This document shows, one piece after another, positions 53,694-62,444 of a DNA stretch of 64,000 bases (positions within the stretch are counted from its first letter, which is position 1; the number at the start of each line of letters is the position of its first letter). The notes beneath the pieces are model-generated. The model was given only the letters and a program-made list of their open reading frames with translations. It made no database searches and was not told where the DNA came from. Source of the DNA: JANWKA01 sp035533815 (lineage in GTDB: Bacteria > Bacteroidota > Bacteroidia > Chitinophagales > Chitinophagaceae); assembly GCA_035533815.1 (NCBI GenBank), contig DATLTB010000045.1, positions 1 to 64,000 of the forward strand. Reading direction: 5' to 3'. Both the position numbers and the translations under genes were made by a program.

Positions 53694-54377
53694 GTGATAA
53701 GGATAAAAGCAAAGTCGGTGGGTATCTTGATGGCCCTATTATTGGTTTGGCAGGAGGGGCAATCCCAGCTGGCCGTACTGGCCCTCATCAAAGCCGGGAT
53801 CACGAAGGCGATCAACCTCATGGATCTGCATTTGCAGCGCCTGCAAAACCAGGCGCTGCAACTCCAGGACGAAGAAAAGCAGGCAGAAAATGCCCTGGTC
53901 GCCAGAAAACTGAATAATATCATTTATTGGAGCCGGCTGCAGCGGGATTTATTTGCCCGCTATTATCAGGAGCTATGGTTGCCTAAACCGGCCATTACCG
54001 CCAGCAGCCGGGTCAGGCAGTTGATTTCCGGACAGCAGGAGCTGCTCCGGGAATACCAGGATGATTTTTCCCGGCTCTCCGGAGATCATCATTTCAGTGC
54101 CACCGAACAGGCTTATCTGGACCAGGTATTGGAGGGCATCCTCGCTGCATCGAACCTGGATCTCAATACAGCTCAACTGGTACTCAGCCCCGGTAAGGCC
54201 CAGATGACCGACGGGGAGCGGCTGACCCTGATCGACCATGCCTGCAGGGAAACCGACCGCCAACTGGCCAGCCTGCGGGAGTTTTATTCGGAAAATATAA
54301 GGCTGAGTGTACAAAGGACCAGTTCCGGCATTAACCTGCAGTCCATCCGGAACCTTTATGGCCTGTCAAAACAATAA
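53694..54377 (+). CDS. traI: TraI-like conjugation protein (exported, helical)
   Basis: 227 residues, signal peptide (GILMALLLVWQEGQSQ), then a long helical segment (ALIKAGITKAINLMDLHLQRLQNQ) and LQRDLFARYYQELW. The order and pattern match Bacteroidota TraI: residues near ATEQAYLDQVLEGIL and QMTDGERLTLIDHACRETDRQL, ending QSIRNLYGL. Likely periplasmic scaffold of the transfer apparatus. It is the first of three tandem related genes. Starts with GTG at 53694. Confidence 0.78.
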   Translation: MIRIKAKSVGILMALLLVWQEGQSQLAVLALIKAGITKAINLMDLHLQRLQNQALQLQDEEKQAENALVARKLNNIIYWSRLQRDLFARYYQELWLPKPAITASSRVRQLISGQQELLREYQDDFSRLSGDHHFSATEQAYLDQVLEGILAASNLDLNTAQLVLSPGKAQMTDGERLTLIDHACRETDRQLASLREFYSENIRLSVQRTSSGINLQSIRNLYGLSKQ

Positions 54378-54383
54378 GTTATT

Positions 54384-55013
54384 ATGAAGACGATCATATT
54401 ATGCTTTGTCCCGGCGCTTTTCATCAGCCCTATTGCCAATGGCCAGGTCCCTGGATCCCGGAATTTACATCCTGGTGCGGAACAGCTGGCGGAACTGATT
54501 GTTTATAAAGGGAGCCTGGAGAAAGGATACCAGATAACCAGCTATGGACTGGGGGGCCTGATGGATACCGCTACCGCAGTTTTTCAGCTGATCGGGGCAC
54601 ATGATCATTCGCTCCAGGCCATAGATTCAGGGATCAGGCAGCTGGCCCTGGTCCATCAGCTGTGGGTTGTTCAATCCACTTTGTTGAAATGGTGCCCTGC
54701 ATGCCGGGAATATGACCTGTCTTCTCCAAATGTCCATCCCGAGGAAAGGACATATTATACCGCGGTATATTCAGCCATGATCCGGGCAGCCCTGAACTCC
54801 ATGGACCGTTTCCAGCGGGTCATGACTGCCGGCGCTTATAGCATGGATGATGGAGAAAGGCTCCGGCAGTTATCTGATATTTTCAGACAGGAAAGGGAAC
54901 AATCCGCCTTCATGCAATATTTCAACGGGGAGATTGCCCTGTTGGCCGCGGAGCGGAACCGGGCAGGTAACCAGGTCAGGGATTTGAGAAGAATATATGC
55001 ATTACCGGAATAA
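54384..55013 (+). CDS. Second TraI-like exported protein of the tra operon
   Basis: 209 residues with a signal peptide (LCFVPALFISPIANGQ). Mostly helical. The C-terminal part repeats the pattern of its neighbours: YSMDDGERLRQLSDIFRQER, then a helix and DLRRIYALPE. Two cysteines (KWCPACREY) are unique to this copy. Not a formally named family here; related proteins in other elements are sometimes annotated as TerB-like, which I regard as weak. Overlaps the next gene by 17 bases. Confidence 0.68.
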   Translation: MKTIILCFVPALFISPIANGQVPGSRNLHPGAEQLAELIVYKGSLEKGYQITSYGLGGLMDTATAVFQLIGAHDHSLQAIDSGIRQLALVHQLWVVQSTLLKWCPACREYDLSSPNVHPEERTYYTAVYSAMIRAALNSMDRFQRVMTAGAYSMDDGERLRQLSDIFRQEREQSAFMQYFNGEIALLAAERNRAGNQVRDLRRIYALPE

Positions 55014-55656
55014 AATAAACAGGTTAAGGCATATCCTGATCTGGACTACCGTTTTCCTGATCCACCCCGGCAGTGGCCGGGGACAATCCCAGGCAGCCAA
55101 GCAGCTCATGCTGGATTGGGAAAAGCTGGCCGGCTTCAGGAGCATCCTGCAGGATATGTACAGCGGGTATCAGGCCATGGATACGGGGTATCAGGCCATC
55201 ATCCAGGTCGAACAAGCTACCTATTTGCAACAGGCAGGTCATATCGATAGCCTGATGAGGATTAGTCCTGCGGTGAACAGGGATCAGGACATATCCCTGA
55301 TCTTACTGGATCAGCGTCGGATCATAGGAGAATATATGTCAACGCGGGGGACTTTAAATCATCTGGAGCGATTCAGCCGGGCGGAACTTGGTTATCTGAA
55401 AGAAGTATATGCCAACCTGCTGTCCCATTGCAGGGTAAGTCTGGATGAACTTCAGCTCGTGCTACAACCCGGCCTGCTGAGCATGACCGATGCGGAACGG
55501 CTGGCAGGAATCAACCGGATCAGCCGGGAGATGGCGGACAGATTGGATTTCCTGAAGGCCTTTGATGAACGGGCGATCCTGCTGGCGCGACAAAGGACCC
55601 GGGGTAAAAGCAATGCCGGGGTTACAGCGGATCTATATGGAATTATCCCACAATAA
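54997..55656 (+). CDS. Third TraI-like exported protein of the tra operon
   Basis: 219 residues with a signal-like N-terminus (HILIWTTVFLIHPGSGRGQS). Helical: LMLDWEKLAGFRSILQDMYSG, AIIQVEQATYLQQAGHIDSL. The tail repeats the shared pattern (LQPGLLSMTDAERLAGINRI, a helix, RTRGKSNAGVTADLYGI). The ATG lies within the end of the previous gene, giving translational coupling. Same likely role as its neighbours: part of the periplasmic transfer apparatus. Confidence 0.7.
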   Translation: MHYRNKINRLRHILIWTTVFLIHPGSGRGQSQAAKQLMLDWEKLAGFRSILQDMYSGYQAMDTGYQAIIQVEQATYLQQAGHIDSLMRISPAVNRDQDISLILLDQRRIIGEYMSTRGTLNHLERFSRAELGYLKEVYANLLSHCRVSLDELQLVLQPGLLSMTDAERLAGINRISREMADRLDFLKAFDERAILLARQRTRGKSNAGVTADLYGIIPQ

Positions 55657-55664
55657 ACGATCAT

Positions 55665-56819
55665 ATGAACAGGAGATTGAAAAGAAGTGTATCCCTGGTT
55701 GCTTGTCTGGTACTGCCTTTCTCCCTGCATGCCCAGGGTTTGGCTTCGGATATCGGAGGCCTGCAGGGAGTGCTGGATCAGCTCTACCAGCAAATGATCC
55801 CGCTCTGCAGCCGGCTGATCGGGGCAGGCAGGGGGATCGCCGGTTTTGCTGCGACCTGGTATATCGCTTCGCGGGTATGGGCTCATATTGCCCGGGCCGA
55901 ACCCATAGATTTCTATCCGTTGTTCAGACCCTTTGTGCTCGGATTCGCCATATTGGTCTTTCCCCTGGTGATTGCCTTGATCAATGGCATCCTGCAGCCC
56001 GTGGTCAATGCCACTTCCGGTATGGTGCAGCAGGCCAACCTGTCGATTGCCCTGCTGCTGCAGCAGAAGCAGGCTGCCATGGACAGCTCGCAGGAATGGT
56101 TGATGTATGCAGGGACAAACGGACAGGGGAATGAGGATAAATGGTACCAGTATGCGCATCCCGGCGATACGGCAGGTTCCGGATTAATCAGCGGTCTGGG
56201 CGCAGATGTCCGGTTTGCCATGAATAAGGCTTCCTATGACTTGCGCAGTGAAATCAAGCAATGGCTCAGTGAGGTCCTGGAAGTGCTTTATGAAGCGGCG
56301 GCCCTTTGCATCAATACCATACGGACCTTTTATCTGATTGTCCTGGCCATCCTGGGCCCCCTGGTATTTGGACTTTCTGTATTCGACGGATTCCGGGGAA
56401 CGCTGACAGCCTGGCTGGCCAGGTATATCAATGTATTCATGTGGCTCCCGGTGGCCAACCTGTTCGGAGGAATACTCGGTTCCATTGAGCAACAGATGCT
56501 CAAGCTGGATATCAGCCAGATCCGGAGCACCGGTAATACCTTTTTCAGTGCTTCGGACATTGCCTACCTGATCTTCATGATCATTGCCATCACCGGGTAT
56601 TTTACGGTTCCTTCGGTGTCCAGCTATATCGTGCAGTCCTTCGGTAACCAGGTGCTGGGTCACCGGTTCACTGGTGTAGCCGCCGGCAGTGCTGCACTGG
56701 CAGCCGGTGCGGCCATGATGATTCCTGTTCCTGGTGCACAGGCCGTCCGGGAGGATACCAGCAGTTATGCAGATCCCGGCACGGCTCCATATATCCATCA
56801 CCAGATCTCCGGATCCTGA
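55665..56819 (+). CDS. traJ: Conjugative transposon protein TraJ
   Basis: VirB6-like polytopic inner-membrane protein of the channel, 384 residues with a signal peptide and about seven helices. Typical segments: GLQGVLDQLYQQMIPLCSRLIGAGRGIAGFAATWY, then FALGFAILVFPLVIALING-like region at residues 100-115, and WLSEVLEVLYEAAALCINTIR, ILGPLVFGLSVFDGFRGTL, WLPVANLFGGILG. The N-terminus reads MNRRLKRSVSLVACL. traK follows 12 bases later. Confidence 0.9.
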   Translation: MNRRLKRSVSLVACLVLPFSLHAQGLASDIGGLQGVLDQLYQQMIPLCSRLIGAGRGIAGFAATWYIASRVWAHIARAEPIDFYPLFRPFVLGFAILVFPLVIALINGILQPVVNATSGMVQQANLSIALLLQQKQAAMDSSQEWLMYAGTNGQGNEDKWYQYAHPGDTAGSGLISGLGADVRFAMNKASYDLRSEIKQWLSEVLEVLYEAAALCINTIRTFYLIVLAILGPLVFGLSVFDGFRGTLTAWLARYINVFMWLPVANLFGGILGSIEQQMLKLDISQIRSTGNTFFSASDIAYLIFMIIAITGYFTVPSVSSYIVQSFGNQVLGHRFTGVAAGSAALAAGAAMMIPVPGAQAVREDTSSYADPGTAPYIHHQISGS

Positions 56820-56831
56820 AATACCCCGACC

Positions 56832-57449
56832 ATGCTCACCCATTGGAAAGATATTGACCTTGCCTTCCGGTATATCCGGTCGGTTTCCCTGATGCTCATC
56901 CTGGCCTGCCTGACCATCAGCCTGGTTTCTGTTTATTCGGCGTACCGGTTTTCCGCACAACTGCAGTCCAGGATATACCTATTATCCGGGGGGAAGGTCC
57001 TGCAGGCTTATGCTTCTGACCGGAAGAATAATCTGGCCGTGGAAGCAAGGGATGAGATCCGGATGTTCCATCATTATTTTTTTACCCTGGATCCGGATCA
57101 GCAGGTCATCCAGGATCATTTGTCCCGGGCCCTGGATCTGGCTGATGCCTCAGCCAGGCGCATGTATGATAACCTCAGGGAAAGCGGTTATTATGCCAAT
57201 CTGATCTCTGGAAATATCAGCCAGCGGGTGAAAGAGGACAGCATCAGCCTGGATCTGGATCAATACCCATATTATTTCCGGTATTATGCCACCCAACTGA
57301 TCATCAGGACCTCGGTCACAGTCACCCGAAACCTGATCACCCAGGGCTACCTGCGGCTGGTATCCAGGTCAGACCATGATCCCCACGGATTATTGATAGA
57401 ACGATGGCAGGTGCTCAGCAATACAGATCAGCAAACAAAAATCCCCTGA
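56832..57449 (+). CDS. traK: Conjugative transposon protein TraK
   Basis: VirB8-like bitopic membrane protein. 205 residues: short cytoplasmic N-terminus (MLTHWKDIDLAFRYIRSVS), one helix (LMLILACLTISLVSVYSAYRF), then the periplasmic domain with LSGGKVLQAYASDRKNNLAVEARDEIRMFHHYFFTLDP and YGYLRL/QGYLRLVSRSDHDPHGLLIERW, the usual TraK ending. Well conserved and open. Confidence 0.92.
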   Translation: MLTHWKDIDLAFRYIRSVSLMLILACLTISLVSVYSAYRFSAQLQSRIYLLSGGKVLQAYASDRKNNLAVEARDEIRMFHHYFFTLDPDQQVIQDHLSRALDLADASARRMYDNLRESGYYANLISGNISQRVKEDSISLDLDQYPYYFRYYATQLIIRTSVTVTRNLITQGYLRLVSRSDHDPHGLLIERWQVLSNTDQQTKIP

Positions 57450-57451
57450 AA

Positions 57452-57799
57452 ATGCCCGAAAAAAATACCTTTTTCATTTGGCTGCACAGAAGCCTTGGTA
57501 AGGACCAGATCAGTAAAATCATCGCCAGCTGGTCCGGGCAACTGCAGCGAAGGACCAACCGGTTTTCACCAGTTCAGCTATGGCTGGGATGGCTGTTTTT
57601 TTGCCTGGTTGCCGGTGGGATTAGCGTGGCCATTTTCATCACTTCCCTAACAGGAGGCCTGGCAATCCATTTTCAGGTGCCCGCATCCATCCGCATTCCA
57701 AGATCTGTCCATTTCCAACCGAGAGAACTCCCGGATAGTTTGGCAGCAGGCGGATTACCGGGAAAAAAGGCCCGACTGAAAGCCCATTTGGGATATTAA
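57452..57799 (+). CDS. Small TraL-position membrane protein
   Basis: 115 residues starting at the ATG 57452, two bases after the traK stop. One helix (WLFFCLVAGGISVAIFITSL) followed by a periplasmic tail (HFQVPASIRIPRSVHFQPRE). It occupies the place of TraL between traK and traM, but sequence alone does not prove homology. Short TraL-like proteins are membrane parts of unknown function. Confidence 0.6.
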   Translation: MPEKNTFFIWLHRSLGKDQISKIIASWSGQLQRRTNRFSPVQLWLGWLFFCLVAGGISVAIFITSLTGGLAIHFQVPASIRIPRSVHFQPRELPDSLAAGGLPGKKARLKAHLGY

Positions 57800-57825
57800 A
57801 TCAAGGAGCTGAAAAATAAGTTGAT

Positions 57826-59103
57826 ATGGAACAGACTATCCAAGAAAGGATGATTTCGGGGAAAAGAAAATTTCGGCTGGTCCTTCCCTTGCTGGCCCTA
57901 CCTTTTGCCACCCTGTTTTTTTATGCCCTGGGTGGGGGGTCGCAAAAAGCCGGACAACCGAAAAATCAATCCGGGTTTAATCCCCGGTTTCCGCGCGCCC
58001 ACTTCAGGGAGTTCAAAGGATGGAGTAAAATGAATTTCTACCGGCTGGCAGATCTGGATTCCGGAAGTCACCAATCCGGGAAAGCCCAAAATACGGGTGC
58101 AGACGCTACCTTGGAATTCCGCAGTGGTACACCGGTTCAGGATTATCCGGCAGGGAAAACACCGGCCAGTCAGCCTGGGCAATCCGGAGAGGTTATGGCC
58201 GGCCATCCGGACCGGGAAGTACAGCATATCCGCAATCAGCTGGCAGCATTAGGAGAACTTGTGCAGCATAATACGGATTCCCAATATTCAACCCGGCCTG
58301 TGCAAACCAGGAATTTGGAGGAAAATAACGCTCCATTCCCGGGGAATGGAAAAATGGCAGCACCTGTTGCGGACGATCCGCAATTGCAGCAGATTGACGG
58401 GATGTTGAATAAAATCCTGGAAATCCAGCATCCGGGAATGGTCAGCGATAGCCTCAGGAACAGGTGGTTGAGCGCACAGGGAGCTGTTCTACCGGTAAAT
58501 CCTGGAAATCTGTCAGCAGGTCATGCCTTTAACAGCGGATGGTCCCGCGAACAGGATAACCCGGTGGATTCAGGGATTGGTTCCGCGGATCATCCGGGAT
58601 TTTATGGCTTATCTGCAACAGATATTACGCAGGGAGGTAGACAGCTGGCCATCCAGGCGGAAATTATGCAGCAGGATGAAGTGGTCAGCGGATCTGAAAT
58701 CGGCCTCCGCAACATCACTCCCCTGTATATCGCAGGTCAGCAAATACCTCCGGGTCAGGATCTCTTTGGGATAGCCGCCCTGGAGAATGACCGATTGCTG
58801 ATCACGGTAAAATCCGTCTTATATCAGGGTTCCCTATTCCGGGTATCCTTATCCGTATATGACCGGGACGGCTTGCCAGGAATCTATATCCCCGATGCTA
58901 TCGGCAGAAAAGCATCCAAATCATCGGCTGCTGAAGCTGCTGATGAAATGAACTACATGATGACCAATCCCGGCCTGGCAGCCCAGGCTGCCGGGGCCGG
59001 GATAAATGCCGCCAAAACCTTTTTTGATCGCAAAGTAAGGCAGGTCAGGGTGCGGATACCATCCGGATACCAGGTTTTTCTATTGAATAATCAGGATAAA
59101 TGA
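57826..59103 (+). CDS. traM: Conjugative transposon protein TraM
   Basis: VirB10-like protein spanning the periplasm. 425 residues: N-terminal cytoplasmic MISGKRKFRLVLPLLALPFATLFFYALGGG (signature with the helix), a long Gln/Pro/Gly-rich linker (about residues 60-240), and a C-terminal domain with EIMQQDEVVSGSEIGLRNI, PLYIAGQQIPPGQDLFGI and RVRIPSGYQVFLL. Intact. Its partner in other elements, TraO, is not found. Confidence 0.92.
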   Translation: MEQTIQERMISGKRKFRLVLPLLALPFATLFFYALGGGSQKAGQPKNQSGFNPRFPRAHFREFKGWSKMNFYRLADLDSGSHQSGKAQNTGADATLEFRSGTPVQDYPAGKTPASQPGQSGEVMAGHPDREVQHIRNQLAALGELVQHNTDSQYSTRPVQTRNLEENNAPFPGNGKMAAPVADDPQLQQIDGMLNKILEIQHPGMVSDSLRNRWLSAQGAVLPVNPGNLSAGHAFNSGWSREQDNPVDSGIGSADHPGFYGLSATDITQGGRQLAIQAEIMQQDEVVSGSEIGLRNITPLYIAGQQIPPGQDLFGIAALENDRLLITVKSVLYQGSLFRVSLSVYDRDGLPGIYIPDAIGRKASKSSAAEAADEMNYMMTNPGLAAQAAGAGINAAKTFFDRKVRQVRVRIPSGYQVFLLNNQDK

Positions 59104-59125
59104 GGGACGAAATCAAACAAAACCA

Positions 59126-60049
59126 ATGAAACAGCACTTCTATATATCAGCCATATGCGGGATTTTATTATTGCCCGTTGCCATGAATGCTCAGGGATTT
59201 ACCGGAACATATACGATGAAGTATATCCGGCCGATGATGCTGGAAATTACCCAAAATAAAACGACCGTCCTGGTATTCCCAGCAGCAATTGCCAGCGTAG
59301 ACCGGGGAACCCCGGATATCCTGGTGCGCAAAGCAGGAGGAACAGAGAATGTCCTTGAAGTAAAAGCGGCCAGAAAGAATATGGCAGAAACCAACCTGCA
59401 TGTGCTGACCCTGGACGGGAAATGGTTTGCTTTCACTGTGGACTACCAGGCTCAACCTGCCCACCTGGATATTTGTGTAAGTCAAAGCAATCGGGTTGCA
59501 GATACTTCAGGCATGCAACCGGTGATCCAGCATCATATCCGCAAGGAAAGCAGCCCGGCGGCTACTCTGGGTGAAATGGCCAGATATGCGGCAATAACAG
59601 CGCAACAGAAACGGGAGATAACCGGTATTTCAGATAAGCGATACAAAATGAAGTTTCAACTTTATGGCATTTATATATATGATGATGTGCTTTACCTGCA
59701 ACTTAATTTATCCGATAAATCCCATATTGGGTATGATCTGGATCGGATCAGTTTTACCTTGAGAAACCGGATCCGGATGAAAAGAACCGCAGCACAGGAA
59801 TTGCCCCTCAGCCCGATTTTTGTACCCGGTAATCAGGGGTATATCCAAGCAGACCATGGCAGTATCCTGGTATATGCCTTACCGGTATTCACGGTCCCGG
59901 ATGGAAAATACCTGGAAATTGAAGCCTGGGAGTCGGGAGGAAGCCGTAACCTGGTTTTATCCGTGAAAGGAAGGATTATCCTGGATGCCCGGAACCTTCC
60001 TCAACAAGGGATAGTCAAGGGACAGTTAAAAGGAGATAGAGGTTCCTGA
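59126..60049 (+). CDS. traN: Conjugative transposon protein TraN (DUF4138)
   Basis: VirB9-like periplasmic/outer-membrane-associated protein. 307 residues, signal peptide (ILLLPVAMNAQG), then KTTVLVFPAAIASVDRGTPDILV, LEVKAARKNMAETNLHVLT and a C-terminal domain with YDDVLYLQLNLSDKSHIGYDLDRISFTL, all DUF4138 hallmarks. Last gene of the operon; 72 bases separate its stop from the converging metallophosphoesterase gene. Confidence 0.92.
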   Translation: MKQHFYISAICGILLLPVAMNAQGFTGTYTMKYIRPMMLEITQNKTTVLVFPAAIASVDRGTPDILVRKAGGTENVLEVKAARKNMAETNLHVLTLDGKWFAFTVDYQAQPAHLDICVSQSNRVADTSGMQPVIQHHIRKESSPAATLGEMARYAAITAQQKREITGISDKRYKMKFQLYGIYIYDDVLYLQLNLSDKSHIGYDLDRISFTLRNRIRMKRTAAQELPLSPIFVPGNQGYIQADHGSILVYALPVFTVPDGKYLEIEAWESGGSRNLVLSVKGRIILDARNLPQQGIVKGQLKGDRGS

Positions 60050-60120
60050 ACTGGATACGGGGGTTGAAAAAGCAGTAGAGCAGGCAGCGGATTATCGGTT
60101 ATACCGGTTCAGCTGGTTGA

Positions 60121-60747
60121 TTACAATTCAAAAGTCAGGGGAGAATTTTTTAGCCGGTAGCGTTCATCCAGCACACTCGCATTGATAAATGTAGTGCCTC
60201 CAATGGATGTTTGACCATATGCTTCATGGATATGTCCGAAGACATGTACTTCTGGATTGATTTTCTGGACCACCTGCAAAAGATCTTTGCAACCGGTATG
60301 ATCTCCCCCTTTTGTCCGGTCAAGGATTTGATAGGCAGGGCCATGTGTCATCAGGATTCGGGTATTTGGAGGAATGAGATTCCAGTGTTTTTGTATGGCT
60401 TCTCCCCGATGGCGGTTGAATGCCCAATGGTAAAACCAGGGAGTGATGGGAGAACCCCAGATGGGAATATGTTCAATGGTAACTCCACTGTCATTCAGAT
60501 AGATAATCCCGGGAGGAATTAAAGAATTGATTTCCTCCCGGGAATGCTTTTCAAAAAAAAAGTCATGGTTACCAGCAATGAAAATTTTATACCGGAATGG
60601 CTGCGATTCAAACCATTCCAGAAAATGGATCACATCTGTACGAAAACCAATATTGGTCAGATCACCCGCATGAAGCAGCACATCACCAACCGGTAATTCC
60701 AGGAGGTCATGGCGGGTATGCGTATCCGATATAACCACGAATTTCAT
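60121..60747 (-). CDS. Calcineurin-like metallophosphoesterase
   Basis: 208-residue cytoplasmic phosphoesterase. Metal-binding motifs in order: VVISDTHTRH (D-x-H), LLHAGDLTNIG (GD), AGNHDFFF (GNH), ILMTHGPAYQ, and VFGHIHEAYG (GHxH). The ATG at 60747 (MKFVVISDTH) is natural; an open frame extends far upstream (to 61149) but is shadow. Substrate unknown. Confidence 0.9.
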   Translation of the reverse strand: MKFVVISDTHTRHDLLELPVGDVLLHAGDLTNIGFRTDVIHFLEWFESQPFRYKIFIAGNHDFFFEKHSREEINSLIPPGIIYLNDSGVTIEHIPIWGSPITPWFYHWAFNRHRGEAIQKHWNLIPPNTRILMTHGPAYQILDRTKGGDHTGCKDLLQVVQKINPEVHVFGHIHEAYGQTSIGGTTFINASVLDERYRLKNSPLTFEL

Positions 60748-60930
60748 TTTCTCTTTAAGATTTTTGGCCAGGTAAGACGAATCATACCCTCTTTTATTTC
60801 TCATTCCAGCCTGCTTATAAATGTACATAGTATCTGTAGCATTAATATATATTACATTACTAAATAGATATGAATAATTAAAATCCATATTTTTTTTATT
60901 TTGAATAGATAAATAAATGCCATTCTGGCA

Positions 60931-60950
60931 CAGCTTTAGATTTAAAGCTG
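60931..60950 (+). promoter_or_regulatory. Perfect 8-bp inverted repeat before the oxidoreductase gene
   Basis: CAGCTTTA, GATT, TAAAGCTG, 14 bases before the ATG at 60965 in an AT-rich divergent gap. A plausible operator or leader hairpin; no regulator is adjacent. Confidence 0.45.
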
Positions 60951-60964
60951 CATATACTTCAAAA

Positions 60965-61891
60965 ATGAAAGCCATCAGAATATATGCATATGGAGGTCCG
61001 AATACCCTGAAATGGGAAGAGGCCCCTGTTCCGGAACCTGGTTTGGATGAATTGCTGATCCGCGTGCATTCCGCGGCAGTGAACCCGATCGACTGGAAGA
61101 TCCGCCAGGGTAGATTAAAGGAGGGCCTGCAACTCAAATTTCCGTTCATCCTGGGCTGGGATATGGCCGGGACTGTGGAAAAAACAGGAAAACTGGTTTC
61201 CGGTTATGCACCCGGAGATAAGGTCTTTGCCAGACCGGATACTTCCCGGAATGGTTGTTATGCCGAATTTGCCCTGGCCCGGGTTACCGAAACAGCCTAT
61301 GCTCCAAAGTCTATTCCGCTTGAGGAAGCAGCTGGAGTTCCCCTGGCCGCACAAACAGCCTGGGAAGGCCTATTCGAGAAAGGAGGACTGCAGCGCGGAC
61401 AGCGGGTATTGATTTTGGGAGCTTCAGGGGGTGTAGGCAGTTTTGCCGTTCAGTTGGCCCGTATAGCCGAAGCAGAAGTGATCGCTACTACCTCAGAAAA
61501 GAATATCGATTTCATCCGTTCACTGGGAGCCAATGAAGTCATTAATTATCAATCGGAGGAATCCATGAATAAAATCCAGGATATCGATCTGGTTTTTGAT
61601 ACGGTGGGAGGGGAGGCTCAGAAAAAATCCTGGGATTCCATCAGGTCCGGTGGAATGCTGGTCTCCATTTCGCAGGTGGATACGCAGGAAGGGACCAGGC
61701 GCGGGATCAGGACTGCTTCATTCTACCTTCAATCCAATGGGGCAAGACTAAGTCAGATTGCTTCCTGGATTGATGCGGGTAAACTGAAAGTAGTCATTGA
61801 AAAGGAATTTTCATTGCAGGACGTTGCCGAAGCTCATGCCTTAAGTGAACAGGGCCATGCCCGGGGAAAGATCATCCTGAGGATCGAATAA
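60965..61891 (+). CDS. Zinc-type/quinone NADP-dependent oxidoreductase
   Basis: Medium-chain dehydrogenase/reductase family, 308 residues. Start MKAIRIYAYGGPNTLKWEE is typical of quinone-oxidoreductase-like enzymes; further landmarks are HSAAVNPIDWKIRQGR, GWDMAGTVEKTG, LGASGGVGSFAVQLAR and the C-terminal HALSEQGHARGKIIL. It lacks the zinc-binding Cys cluster of true alcohol dehydrogenases. Likely reduces quinones or enones with NADPH. Confidence 0.9.
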   Translation: MKAIRIYAYGGPNTLKWEEAPVPEPGLDELLIRVHSAAVNPIDWKIRQGRLKEGLQLKFPFILGWDMAGTVEKTGKLVSGYAPGDKVFARPDTSRNGCYAEFALARVTETAYAPKSIPLEEAAGVPLAAQTAWEGLFEKGGLQRGQRVLILGASGGVGSFAVQLARIAEAEVIATTSEKNIDFIRSLGANEVINYQSEESMNKIQDIDLVFDTVGGEAQKKSWDSIRSGGMLVSISQVDTQEGTRRGIRTASFYLQSNGARLSQIASWIDAGKLKVVIEKEFSLQDVAEAHALSEQGHARGKIILRIE

Positions 61892-61973
61892 CGGGCTGAA
61901 CGACTGATCCTACCCAATATCCGCTAAATCCGTGTATTTTCGTCCCTGATCGGAAATACATCCGATAAATCCC

Positions 61974-62366
61974 ATGGATCACGATATAGATAAGGGCAAA
62001 ACTTCCGCAGGTGCAGGAGATCACCTGGCTAATGAAAGGACCTACCTGGCCTGGATACGCACTTCCATCGGCATCATGGCATTCGGTTTTGTAGTGGTTA
62101 AGTTCACGTTGTTCCTCAAACAATTATCCGCAGTTCTGGGCAAAAAGATACTCACTACACAACCGGGCTACACCGCAATCATTGGGATATTCCTGGTTGG
62201 TTTCGGGGCTTGCCTTGCCCTGTTCTCTTTTCTGCGGTATAAACATATTGAGAAACAGCTACTCCGGGAAAAATTCCGGTCATCCAATGTGCTCACCATA
62301 GCCCTTACCCTGGCCATTGTGATTATTGGCCTGATGTTGATGTTTTACCTGATCGCCCGGGTTTAG
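61974..62366 (+). CDS. DUF202 family membrane protein
   Basis: 130 residues: N-terminal ANERTYLAWIRTSIGIMAFGFVVVKF (the DUF202/YidH hallmark), three helices in all. Inner-membrane protein of unknown function. Likely monocistronic. Confidence 0.87.
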   Translation: MDHDIDKGKTSAGAGDHLANERTYLAWIRTSIGIMAFGFVVVKFTLFLKQLSAVLGKKILTTQPGYTAIIGIFLVGFGACLALFSFLRYKHIEKQLLREKFRSSNVLTIALTLAIVIIGLMLMFYLIARV

Positions 62367-62444
62367 GTCAGTGAATTAATTCCCCCCAGCCTGTTTTCGT
62401 CTTCCTGCATATTATGGCATTCCTTTTGAAATTTTAATCCCGGT

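Noticed and set aside
52606..53712. A 368-codon minus-strand frame opposite traG
   Set aside because: A GC-skew shadow of the well-supported VirB4-like ATPase gene; its translation has no known motif.
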